DNA of 64,000 nt, from positions 1 to 64,000 of the forward strand of contig QPMI01000157.1 of assembly GCA_004431415.1 (NCBI GenBank), in the 5' to 3' direction. Shown piece after piece: positions 47,986-58,035 of the stretch. Source of the stretch: Cyanophora paradoxa. Taxonomy: Eukaryota > Glaucocystophyceae > Cyanophorales > Cyanophoraceae. The notes beneath the pieces were generated by a model. It was not told where the DNA came from. It saw nothing but the letters and a program-made list of their open reading frames with translations, and made no database searches. The position numbers and the translations under genes are program-made. Within the stretch, counting starts at the first letter, position 1; every line of letters begins with the position of its first letter.

Positions 47986-49336
47986 ATGGCTGGTTGCCAG
48001 TACATCCTGGTGGATGGCCGGGGCCGGGAGAAGGGGACGGTACATCGGCGGCTGACCGACCGCGGCCTCCTGAACGAGGACCTATTCACCCTGCACCCCT
48101 TCTTCTTGTTCAGCGAAAGCAACGATTGGTTCTTCCTCGTCGGGGCCGAGATCTCGGCCTCGCCCTCCCCTCCCCCCGCCCCCGTGCGCCCCTGCCCCCG
48201 TACCCCTTTGATCCCTCGCTGCTTCGCGCTGACGCGCGGCTCGCTCCGCAGGCGTCTTCGAACTCCGCTGCCCCCTCTGCCTGGCCCCTCGCCCCCATCA
48301 GCCCGCCGCAAGGCGGCAGTACCCCCCGCAAGGCCTCCGCCGCGGTCCCCGTCAGCCCGATTCAGCCGCCCTCGGAGGGCGGCCGCGCCCCGTCGCCTCC
48401 GCGGCACCCGCAGCCGGCCCCGGCCCCGGGGCCATCCTCGGCGGCCAGCGCGAGCTCCACTGCGCACTCTACCCCCGCCCGCCGCCCCGGCAGCCCGCCC
48501 CAGACGCCGGCCCCGAGCCGCGGTACGCCGAACGGGAGCGCGCCCGGCTCGTCATCGAGGCCGGAGGAGGGCCGGCGCCGCGACGGCTCCCCGCGGCGAA
48601 GCGCGCCCGGCCGGACGAGCGCGGCGGAGGCAGCAGCAGCACCGGTGGCGCCGGCGGCGCCGGCGGGCGGCGGGCCAGTCCCCCGCGGAACAGGAGCAGG
48701 AGCCGCAGCCCGAGCCGCAGGAGCCGCAGCCGAGACCGCAGCCGAAACCGCAGCCGAGACCGAGACCGCAACAGCAGCCGGGGGGGCGCCTACGATCGGG
48801 ACAGACAGGACCGGGACAGCCGAGACGGCAGCCGAGACCGGGACCGGCGCGACAGCAACCGGGGCGGGGCCTGCGCTCGGGACAGTTGGGACCGGGACAG
48901 GCGGGACGGCGGCGGCGATCGGGACCGACGGGACGGCGACCGGGGCACCGGCGGCGGCGATCGCTGCCGGCGCGACAGCGGACGGTTCACTGGCGGCGAT
49001 CGGGACGGCCGAGACAGGCGGGACAGCGACAGGAGGGACAGCGACGGGCCGCGGGAGGGCCCTCGGGGCGAGAGCGGGCGGCGGCGCAGCGATGAACCGA
49101 GGGAGGGCGGCAAGCGCCCGCGCAGCCGGAGCCCCAGGGCGCGGAGCCCGACCCGGCCGCCGCCCTGGTCACCGCGCGCGCGGAGCCCCCCTCGTCCTCC
49201 CCCTCCTCCTCTGCTCCTCCCGGTGTGGCCGGTCGTGCCGGCGGAGCAGCTGCTGCCGGCGGCGGGCCTCTACGTCGTCCAGAACGGTGACGGCATCCTC
49301 GTCGACGACGACGGGTTCGTCCCCGACCGTGGCTAA
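47986..49336 (+). CDS. RS/RD-rich protein, possible splicing-related factor
   Basis: From ATG 47986 the protein begins MAGCQYILVDGRGREKGT and continues DRGLLNEDLFTLHPFFLFSE and SNDWFFLVGAEI. An intron (about 48180-48250) leads to VFELRCPLCLAP and a long Pro/Ala/Arg region. The C-terminal third is a classic Arg-Ser and Arg-Asp domain (RSRSPSRRSRSRDRSRNRS, then RDRDRRDS repeats, about 48680-49090), followed by RSRSPRARSPTRPPP and VVPAEQLLPAAGLYVVQNGD. It ends at TAA 49334-49336. RS/RD domains are typical of splicing regulators and nuclear-speckle proteins. No RRM was found, so the exact role is open. Confidence 0.6.
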
Positions 49337-49344
49337 AGATCGAT

Positions 49345-49847
49345 TAGGCGACGAGCGGGCTGAGCGCCGGCGCAGGGCCTTCGTGGCGTACGTGGAGGCG
49401 CCGGTGGCGGCGCGCTACGGGCTGCGGCCCGAGGTGGACCGGGTGGAGGGGGGCGCCGTGCTCCTCGGGGGGGTCCTCCTCCTCGTCGAGGTCGCCCGCC
49501 ACGGGCCCCACCCCCCGCCTCTGCCCCCCTCCCCGGGCGCCTACCCCCGCCGCCCCGACCCCGCCGCCCCCCACGTGCAGCGCGCCCTGGCCCTGCGCCC
49601 CCCGGCCGCGGGGAACGCCGACCTCACCCTCGTCGCCGGCCTCGCCCGCGCCGACCCCGGCGGCGGCCTCTCCCTCAGCTTCCGCGCCGCCGGCTTCCGC
49701 CCCCTCGCCGCCGCCCCGGTGCCCTTGCCCTCGGCGTACCCGGGGATGGTCCCGGGCGCCTACGTGGAGCTGATTATGCACATGGCGCCCCCGCGCTCCT
49801 TCGAGGTCGTGCTCGCGGTACCCCCGCCCCCTCCTCCCCCCTCCTGA
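49345..49847 (+). CDS. Possible separate exons or short gene of unknown function
   Basis: Directly after the RS-rich gene, one frame reads RRRRAFVAYVEAPVAARYGL, then VEGGAVLLGGVLLLVEVARH. After a likely C-rich intron it reads ADLTLVAGLARADPGG, then LPSAYPGMVPGAYVELIMHM, ending in a TGA near 49847. The segments look globular rather than random. They could be 3' exons of the RS-rich gene, if its stop at 49336 is intronic, or a small separate gene. No family recognised. Confidence 0.35.
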
Positions 49848-50059
49848 AGTCCAAATCGAACACAAGATCCTGGTCTCTTTATGCACGTAGGCGTGTACAA
49901 TGGACGGTGGGAGGTGCCGGGGGGCTCAGCTGATGGGGGAAGGTGTGCGGCCACGCGAGACGGGGCGGATGCGGCCGGGGGAGGAGAGCGGGGAGGGGCC
50001 CGTGCCCGGGGCCAGCTGCCCCGTCGATGGCCTCCTCTCCCCCGCAGCTGCGCCGCCCC

Positions 50060-53000
50060 TCAGCGAACCGAGGCGAGCGCCTCGCGAATTGAAAGCAAGG
50101 CCGCACCTTCGGGGGCCAGCGAGGGCCGGCGCGACCCGGCCGCCGTGCCGGGGGCGGAGCCGGCGGCGGCGGCCCCCGAGACGCTGCTCCGCCTACGCAC
50201 GGCGGCCATGCCTGCGCCCCCGCCCGTCGGCGGCGAGCGGGCGAGGGAGAGAGAAAAAAGGCCCCGCGGGGGATCGAACCGGTGCCGGCGACGTGCTCGG
50301 AGGCCTTCTCGGGCCCGCTGTTGCGGCGCCCCGCGGCGCTCGTGGCGCTGGCCCGCGACGAGCTCGGCGGGCGCTCCCCGTCGCCCACCCCCAGCGTCTG
50401 CCGCCGGCATCGAGTGAGGCGAAGGCGGCGCGGGGAGGAGATGCGGGGGGGTACCGAGACGCCGGCGAGGAGGGTGTCGGCGACGGCGACGGAGGAGCGG
50501 CGGCGGCCGGCGGGGCCGCCGGGGGCCCCCGACTTGGAGCCGCGGCGCTTGGGCTTGGCCTTGGGCTCCAGCATCTCGCTCGTGAGCACCTTCCCCGAGA
50601 GCTTCTCGATCTGGTCCTTCAGGTACCTGGGGGGTACGCGTCAACCGGGGCCGGGGCGCGCGCGTCGAACAGGACCCGGGCGAAGCGCACCACATGTCGA
50701 TCTCGGCCTGCTTGCGGGCCTCGTCCTCGGCCTTGAAGAGGCGCTCGGCCTCCCCCAGCTGCTTGTCGCACTCCGCCTTCACCGCGTCGTAGTCCTGCTG
50801 CCGCGTCCTGCCCCCGCCCCCGTCAGGCGGGGCCCGCGGTGGCGAGATGGGCGGGCAGCGCCGCGGCGCGCACCGCATCTTGCGCTGGTAGCGCTCCCGC
50901 TTGTCCGTCGCCAGCTGCATCTTCGACTCTGGGCGAGAACGTCAAGCCCCGCTGCGCGTACGCCCCTGCAGAATCGCGCGCACGGAGGAACCGGAGGCGC
51001 GTCTCCGCCTCCAGGCGCATCCTGCGGGCCCCCGGTTCAGCTCCGGGACGGGTGCGGCAAGAGCTCGTCGAGGCGGGGGCACGCGCTTCTGGAGGTCCGT
51101 GGCCTGGTCGCCGAGCATGCGCTCCGCGACCTCCTTCTCCACCTTCGCCTCGTCCAGCTGGCGCTGCAGGAGAGGCGGGCGATGGTTCGCGGGGGGTACG
51201 GGTGAAGCGGAGCGCCGGGCGCGGGGGTGGGGGGCGCGCCCTGAGGTCGGAGATGTGGGCGTCGACCTCGGCGCGGGCGGCGTCGGCCTCCGCCTGCGCC
51301 TCCTCCAGCTCCTCCTCCGCCCGCTCCTTCGCCGCCACCTGCGCCCGCGCGTGAGAGAGGAGCGGGGGCGGGGGAGGGGGCACAGCCGCGCGCCTCCTCG
51401 GCCAGGCGATTGCGGGTCTCCGCGAGCCGGACCTCCTCCCACCTGCCGCCGGCGGCGGGGGCCCCGTCAGCCGGCGCCGGGCCGCGTGCCCCCCCCCGCC
51501 CCCCGTGCCAGCGCACTTGAGGACCTCGATCTGCTTCTTGAAGCGGTCGGGGGCGGCCTCGCGCCACTTGCGGGAGTTCTCCTTCAGGCACTTCTCGATG
51601 GTCTGCGCGTTCTTGTACGCGATGTCGTTGAAGCCCAGGTCCAGGCTCACCTGCGCCCGCCCGCCGGCCGGGGTCAGAGGCGCGTCGGGGCGGGGCGGAG
51701 CGGCGGGGCGGGGCGGGGCGTGGGGGCGGGCCAGGGAGGAGTTGGACTGGAGGGCGAGGGAGAGCTCGTTGCCGGCCTGCTCCCGCAGGCGGTTGTTCCG
51801 CAGGCTCATCGCATGCAGAGCCCCATTCCGCGTCAGCGCCTGCGCCAGCGCCACGCCCCCGTTCTCCCCGATCCGGTTCGAGCCTGCCGCCCCGGGTGAG
51901 GGGCGAGGGCGCGGAGGGGAGGAAGGCGAAGGAGGAGGGGGCGGACTGAGGTCGAGCTTGGTGATGGAGGCGTTGGTGGTGAGGGTCGTCGCGAACTGCG
52001 TGGCGCCCTCGTCCTGCAGGCTGTTCGCCCTGCGCCCCGCCCAAGCCGTCAGCCGCGCCCCGCGACGAGCCGGCGGGGGGGCGGTGGCGGGGGGGCGGGG
52101 CGGACGAGAGGTCGAGGATGGTGATGGCGATGTTCTTGCGGAGGGCCTCGGCGAGGTCGTGGGCTCCCCGCCCCTCCAGGCCCGTCGCGCTCACGAGCAG
52201 CGTCGAGAGCACCGGGTTGTCCTTCAGCGAGAACGCCAGCGCGTGGTACGTCGCCTGCGCCCCCCGCTCGCCCCGCCCCGCCCCGAGCGTGTTTCCGGGG
52301 GGGCGGGCCCGCTCGCCTGCCCGAGGTCGTTGCGGCTCAGGTTGAGGGTCGTCAGCGTCCGGTTCGTCGCCAGCGCCGCTGCCACCGAGACAGTTCAGGC
52401 GGGAGGGGGGAAGAGATGGGGGCGGGGGTGCTGCGGCGCACAGGCGAGGAGCTCCCCCCCCTCGGGGGTCAGTCGGTTCACGGAGAGGTCGAGGGTCGTG
52501 AGCTGGCAGCCCTGCGCCCCGCACCCCCGCCGTCAACCTCTACCCCCCGCTCTTTCCTTCCCCCGGGGTACAGTACCATGCGGACGGAGGAGGCGAAGTG
52601 CTGGATGGCGGCATCCCCGATGAGGTTCCGCGAGAGGTCCAGCACCTGTACCCCCGCGGCTCGGAACGAGCCCCCAAAAGGCGTACCCCCGCTGCACGGC
52701 ACCTGGAGGGGGCACTTGGGGAGGACGGCGCCGATGCAGGAGGCGCCGTCGTTGCCGATGCCGTTGGACGAGAGGTCCAGGGTCAGCAGCGACGGCGACG
52801 CCCGCAGCGCCTGCCCGGGCGGCGTCAGGCTCGGGGTTGGCGTCGAGTGCGGGGCGCGGGGGCGGGACCTCGGCGAGGTGGATGGCGCCCTCGTTGCCGA
52901 TGCCGTTGTTCGCCATCGCCACGCTCGTCAGCACCCCGTTCCCCTTGATCGCCTCCCCGATCGCCCCCGCGCCCTGCCCCGCCCCGCCCCGCCCGTCGCA

Positions 53001-54122
53001 CACCGCCCCGCACGAGCGAGCCCGGCTGCGCCTGGTGGGGCGGGGCGGACCTTGACGCCGAGGTGGTTGCGGGAGCCCTCGAGGGCGCCGACGTCGAGGG
53101 CGGTGAGGGTGCGGTTCCTGCGGACGAGGGCCGAGGCGAGGGCCCCCGCCCCCTGGCCCCCCAGGTCGATCGACCGCAGCCGCAGGTCGATCACGTTGTC
53201 GTTCCGCTCCAGCAGGTCCGCCAGCGCCTCCGCCCCTGCCCGCCCCGCCGCCCGCGCCCGTCGGCCGGCGGCGAGGGGGAAGGGGCGCGGGCGGGGCGCG
53301 CACCGGCGTCCTTGAGGACGTTGCCGCTGAGGTCGACGACGGTGACCGACGGGTTGGCGGCGAGCGTCGCCGCGATGCAGGCCGCCGTGAGGGCCCCGAA
53401 GCCCGCCTCTGCGCACGGAGGGCGTCGGCAGGGCGCCCCCGCGCGGCCCGAGGCCGCTGGGCCGGGTCGGGGACGACGCCGGCGCCGGCGCGCACCTCGC
53501 AGGCTGAAGAACTCCGGGGTGCAAGACTTCTGGAAGGTCTGGATGAAGCGAACCTCGCGCTCTGAGGGGCGGGGGCGAGCGGGGGCCCGTGAGACCGGCG
53601 GCGGCGGACCCACGGCGGCGCCCCTCACCCTCGTTGATGGGGAGCTCAAGGTCTGCGATGCGGCGCGGGTGCGGGGCGTGAGGCCGAGCTTCGAGCAGGC
53701 GGCGGCTCGCGAGGCGGGCCGGCACCCTCGCATTTGGCGGCGTAGATGGCGCGGAGGTGCGCGTACGGCACGCCCTGGATGAGATCGTTGGGACCGAGCG
53801 AGGCGAAGGGCGAGCGGTTGTCGTCCTGCGGCGGCTGCACCGAGCCGCGCCGGTCGCCGGCCGCGGAGACGGAGGCCCGCCTCGGGGCCGCCCCCTCCGC
53901 GGCCGATGGCCGCCGCTCCTGTTTCTTGTTGAAGGAGCTCGACTTTAGGGGCTCCATCTTCGACTTGGAGTTGCTGGAAATGGGCGGGCGGCCCGCTGCG
54001 GCCGTTCCCGGCTTGGCAGGCGCCGGTGCCGGTGCTGGCGGGGGCGGTTCGTCCGGCATCTTCAGCGCTATGTACGAGCTCTGCCGCTCTTCTAGTTGGC
54101 GCGGTGCCACGAATTTGGCCAT
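50060..54122 (-). CDS. Leucine-rich repeat plus coiled-coil protein
   Basis: ATG 54122 (MAKFVAPRQLEERQSSYIAL), stop TGA at 50060, about 20 exons. A disordered Pro/Ser leader is followed by ribonuclease-inhibitor-type LRRs, about one per exon: VTVVDLSGNVLKDAG, LTSVAMANNGIGNEGAIHLA, LLTLDLSSNGIGNDGA, VQVLDLSRNLIGDAAIQHFA, LTTLDLSVNRLTPEGGELLA, LTTLNLSRNDLG and LHAMSLRNNRLREQAGNELS. A coiled coil follows (KERAEEELEEAQAEADAARA, KVEKEVAERMLGDQATDLQK, CDKQLGEAERLFKAEDEARK). The tail is basic and Ser-rich (KAKPKRRGSKSG, RRRSSVSG). LRR followed by coiled coil resembles LRRC45 or axonemal dynein-regulatory proteins, but a specific match is not claimed. Donors include GTACCCC and GTTCGATCC types. Confidence 0.78.
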
Positions 54123-54592
54123 GACGGCAAGCTCGCTGAATCGAGGACTGTCTAGCTAAGGCGCCCGGCTGCGATGGGGGCCTCTCAAGGCCCCACCTAT
54201 GAACCTGATGCGCCCAGGAAGCGCAGCTAGGGCTGTACGGCGGGTCGTTGGGGGCGGCTCCGCCAGGCTGGAAGTGGGGAGGTTGCGAGGAGGTCGATCT
54301 CAGCGTTTGGCGGAACTGGCTGATGTGCCTGTTCAGCTGGCGCTACTCGAGGTGGTGTGCGCTCTTTCCTCGAGGTGTTTCTGATCGGACAATTTTGGGT
54401 ACCGCAAAAGTTCTAACCGGTGGCCGCAACCAGGACCGGCGACGGCTCACAAACAGCTCTGTTCAAGCCATATATAGCTAACTTTATAGGCTGTCACCGG
54501 GCCTGCTGTGACAGCGCCAGGCGCGGGCCCGGCCTCAGCGGCCTGGCCAGGCTGGCCTCCCTTAGCCGCCGGTTACAGCTTTCGTGGCTTCC
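54123..54592. promoter_or_regulatory. Divergent intergenic region with TATA-like sequence
   Basis: Separates the minus-strand LRR gene from the plus-strand gene at 54593. CATATATAGC at about 54470 is a TATA-like stretch about 125 bases before the plus-strand ATG. A promoter role is inferred. Confidence 0.35.
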
Positions 54593-57110
54593 ATGGCACA
54601 ACGTGCGCCCGTCCAGCCACTTTGCCGTATCGCCGGTGCGGTGCTGGATGTGGCTTGACCGCAGCTTGCGCTCGCAGCGGTGGAGCACCACAAATGGAAG
54701 GACGTGCTCGGCGCGTACGAGCGCGCGTTGCAGAAGAAGAAGGCGGAGTCGCAGACCATCCAGGAGAAAGTGAAGCAGATCCAGGAGGTCAAAGCGACGC
54801 CGTTCATGCTGCACGCGCGGGCCGCGCCGCCCACGCGGCGGGAGTCGGAACCCTTCGTGGACACGGGCCTCGAGGGGCGCGACGTCGCCGTCCTCCGCGA
54901 CCCCACCGGCGAGGAGCGGCCCTACTGGTCCGCCCCGCGCCCCCGACGCGCCCCGGCCCCCCGCCCCGCCCCGCTGAGGCGGGCGCAGGGAGGGCGGCCT
55001 GGGCCCGCAGCTGCCCGAGTACGAGTGGACGCCCTCGCCCTCCGCCGGGGACTCCGCCTCCCAGCCCAACGCCTTCGTGCGCCCCGCCCGCCCCGCCCCG
55101 CCCGGCGCGCGCGCCGCCCGACGCCAGCGGGGTCCGCAGGAGGTGCTCAAGCGCTACGCGTCGGTGAAGGAGGAGGAGCCGGCGGCGGCCGCGCCGGGCC
55201 CGGCGGCGGCGCTCCCCGCCTTCCAGTCGCGCTCCATGAAGCCCCCCCGCAAGCCGCCCCGCCGGGACCCGCCGGCAGCGCCGGCAGCGGCGGCAGCGGC
55301 GCCGGCTCGCGGCCGGGGTCGCGCGGGGACGGGGCGGGGCAGAGGGGTCGGGGACGGGCGGGGGCAGAGCGGGGGTCGGGGGGCTCGGGCGGGGGCAGCC
55401 GCCCGGGAGCCGCCAGGGCGCCGGCTCCCAGCGCTCCAGCGGCAGCGGCTCGCAGCGCGCGACCACGCCGCAAGCCGGCTTCTTTGACGACGGCGCTGGG
55501 GCCGGCGCCGGCGCCGGGCCCGAGCGAGGCGCGTCGGCCGGCGCCGGCTCGCAGCGGGCGCGGCCCGGCTCCCGCGGGCCCCTCCCCGCAGGCGCCCCCG
55601 GCTCCGGTGGCGGGGGGCGCGGACCCGGCTCGGGCTCCGGCAGCCGCGGAGGCGCCGGCTCGGGAGGCGGCTCCGTGGCCGGCTTCGCGGGCATCGCCGG
55701 CGCCCTCGGCCGGCCGCAGTCGGGCGCGTCGGTGCCGGGCTCCTCGCGCGGCGTCTTCGGCTCCGCCGCCGAGGGGTACGGCGACGGCGGCGAGGGCTCG
55801 GACCCGGAGAGCCCCCCGCTCGGCGGTGCGCCCGCGCGCCTCGCCCCCGCGCACCCCATCTCACGCCGGCGCAGCGCTGGAGTGGACGGGCCAGTGGCCG
55901 CCGCCCCTGCCGCACGAGTCGGAGCTCGGCCCGGGCCCGCGGGGCGCCTCGCGGGGCGCCTCGCGGGGCGCCGGCTCGCAGGGCCGCCACGGCGCCGGCT
56001 CCGGCTCCGGCTCCCGCCCGGGCCCCGCCTCGGGCCTCGGCTCCCGCGCCGGCAGCCGCTCCGCCTCGGGCCTGAGGCCGGGTAGCCGGGGCGAGGCGGC
56101 GGCCTCGGGCGGCGCCGGCGCGGCGGCCGGGGTCGAGCTGGCGCTGGCGCGGGGCGCCTCGGCCTCGGCGGAGGCGGGGCCGGCGCGGGGCCACACGGCG
56201 GAGCGGGAGGGCGGGGCGTGGCGGGGCGCTCGGCGGGCCTGGCCGCCCAGTTCCTCGAGTTCGAGCTGCGCCGCATGGCCCGCGCCGCCCGCACCCCCTC
56301 CACCCCCTCCCGCCCCTCCTCCCGCCCTCCCTCCGCTCCCGCCAGCGCCCCCGCCGCGCCGGCCCCGGGGCGGGGAGCCCTCCCGCCGGGCCGCGGCGGC
56401 CTCCGCTGCATGACGCCCGACTCGGCCTCCGTCGCCTCCGCCCCGCGCCTCCCTCGGCCCCGGCCGCCATGGCCGCCCGCCGGGCTCCCCGCAGCGGCGG
56501 GGCCCGGCGGTGCAGACGCAGCCCTCGCCGGCCGCCGCCACCGCCCTCGCCCTCGTGCCCCCGTCCCGCTCCCCGCGCCCCCGCCTCCTGCTCCTCAACC
56601 CCCGCCCCCCCCGCCCCCGCGCTTCCGCCTCTCCCGCCCCTCCCCCGCGCCCCCGCCCCGCCCGCTCCCCGTCCCCGTCGGTGTCCCCGCCCGCCTCGCC
56701 CGCCCGCCCCCGGGGCCCGGCGGCCGCCCGGCGGCCGACCTCTCGTCCGCCGCCGCCCTCCTCCTCGCCTCCCGCCCTCCCGCTCCGCCTCCGCCCCCGC
56801 CTCCCCTCCCGGCCCCGCCCCGCCCCCCGCCCCCGCCCCGATCGCGAGCCGCCGCCCAGCCGCCCCCGGGGCCGCCGCCGGGGCGCCGCTGGCGCGGCCC
56901 CACACCCCTTCCTTTTCCCTTCTGAGGCCGCGGTCCCAGGCGGCTACTGCGGCGGGGGCCCCGAGCCTCGTGCGCGCGACGCAGCCCGTCGCGCTCAGCA
57001 GCGGCGCGCCGCCGCGGCCCTACTCCCTCAGCCCGCTGGCTCAGCTGCAGCGCGCCCCGTCCGCCCCCCACCTGCCCCTCCCCTCCAGCCTCTTCCCCAT
57101 CTCGGTGTAG
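54593..57110 (+). CDS. Ser/Gly/Pro-rich protein with short N-terminal coiled coil (duplicated gene, complete copy)
   Basis: Exon 1 54593-54635 (MAQRAPVQPLCRIA) joins in phase, over a 42-base GTGCGG...CGCAG intron, to exon 2 at 54678. Exon 2 gives VEHHKWKDVLGAYERALQKK, then KAESQTIQEKVKQIQEVKA, a helical segment, and RRESEPFVDTGLEGRDVAVL. Later exons read LPEYEWTPSPSAGDSASQPN and EVLKRYASVKEEEPAAA. The rest is Gly/Ser/Ala/Pro-rich low complexity with a few ordered-looking pieces (FAGIAGALGRPQSGASVPGS; SAGLAAQFLEFELRRMARAA). It ends SSLFPISV and TAG 57108-57110. No family recognised. Reading frame in the low-complexity part is uncertain because C/G runs may hide introns. Confidence 0.55.
54826..57037 (+). 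repeat. 2.2-kb direct duplication, copy 1
   Basis: Matches 61793-64000 almost base for base apart from scattered substitutions and small indels in C/G runs. It covers all of the host gene except its first exon and the coiled-coil part. Copy 2 runs off the window, so the true length is unknown. Confidence 0.92.
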
Positions 57111-57224
57111 CCTGCCCTGAGCTCGAGCCGTACGCGTGGCAACTGTGTCTATATATAATCGAATTGATCGAGTCCGAAAAGGTATTTCAGGGGGTACGAT
57201 AAGTTGGTGGCCTTCGGCCAAAAG

Positions 57225-57240
57225 TTCGGCGCAAGCCGTT
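57225..57240 (+). repeat. Inverted repeat, left arm
   Basis: TTCGGCGCAAGCCGTT, the exact reverse complement of 57818-57833 (AACGGCTTGCGCCGAA). The arms enclose 577 bases including the tandem repeat and an 84-residue ORF. Confidence 0.6.
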
Positions 57241-57289
57241 GTGGCTTGAGCTATGAGCTTAAGCTTGAGCCACGAAGCTTGATGGGCTC

Positions 57290-57395
57290 TTCGTTGAGCT
57301 TGAGCTAGAGCTCAACGAGCTTGAGCTAAAGCTTAACGAGCTTGAGCTATAGCTTAACGAGCTTGAGCTATAGCTCAACGAGCTTGTTCACGAGC
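57290..57395. repeat. Tandem repeat, 21-base unit
   Basis: About four to five copies of a 21-base unit built on AACGAGCTTGAGCT plus TATAGCTT or close variants, with looser copies on both sides. Rich in AGCT palindromes. Confidence 0.8.
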
Positions 57396-57817
57396 TTGAT
57401 CATCCAGCTGCGGCTTGTGCTTGTTAGTTCCGAGTTGAATTAGTTCCGAGTACCCCACCCTCGCGATCGATGTCCGCGCTCCTCTCCTGGCGCGTGGGGG
57501 CGACTTTGATGATGTTGCGCATCAACTACATCCTCATTGGACTCGCGAACATCGATATCGGAGTCCCCCGCGCTTCTGTATTGAGCGTCGTGCTGAGCGA
57601 CACATTCGCGATCAGATGGTTCTTAGTGATCATGCTGTTTTTGAAGCCGGAGTCGCATTTCGACGGCGTATTTTCAAGTTTTGAGAAAATGGTCTGGAGA
57701 TATGAATCTTCTCCACCTTTTTAGCGTCTTTGCGGGGCGTGCAATACGTTCCTTGTGCAGCGAGACGTACGAACAGAACTTTGTATGAGATCTAGAGCCA
57801 GGAACTTAGAATCAATT

Positions 57818-57833
57818 AACGGCTTGCGCCGAA
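57818..57833 (-). repeat. Inverted repeat, right arm
   Basis: AACGGCTTGCGCCGAA, reverse complement of the left arm at 57225-57240. Confidence 0.6.
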
Positions 57834-58035
57834 AATTCTCGTTTTTCAGGGGGTACGTGAGGCTCGCGCACGCCACATCAGCTAGCTATATAGCGATAGC
57901 TAGCGCTGCAGGCTAGACGACCCGGTCGTCTATTGCAATCGTGCTAGCGCTGTATACGTAGTGTTGCACATGTCCTAGGGTCGGAAGGTCCGACGCGTTT
58001 GATCATGAGCTAATGCTTCTGCTCATGATCACCTG

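Larger units (their letters stand above)
57111..58035. other. Intergenic, repeat-bearing, low-GC spacer
   Basis: Contains a tandem repeat (57290-57395), a 16-base inverted repeat pair (57225-57240 and 57818-57833) and a directly repeated TTTCAGGGGGTACG (57185, 57844). A short ORF at 57470-57724 (84 residues, hydrophobic, starts MSALLSWRVGATLMMLRINY) lies between the inverted repeats but resembles no known protein. Confidence 0.55.

Noticed and set aside
50220-50300. Possible tRNA on the minus strand around GGTTCGATCCC
   Set aside because: The would-be T stem does not pair and no acceptor match exists; the sequence fits coding exon plus intron donor of the LRR gene.
57290-57395. Possible CRISPR-like array
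   Set aside because: The units are contiguous 21-base tandem copies with no unique spacers.
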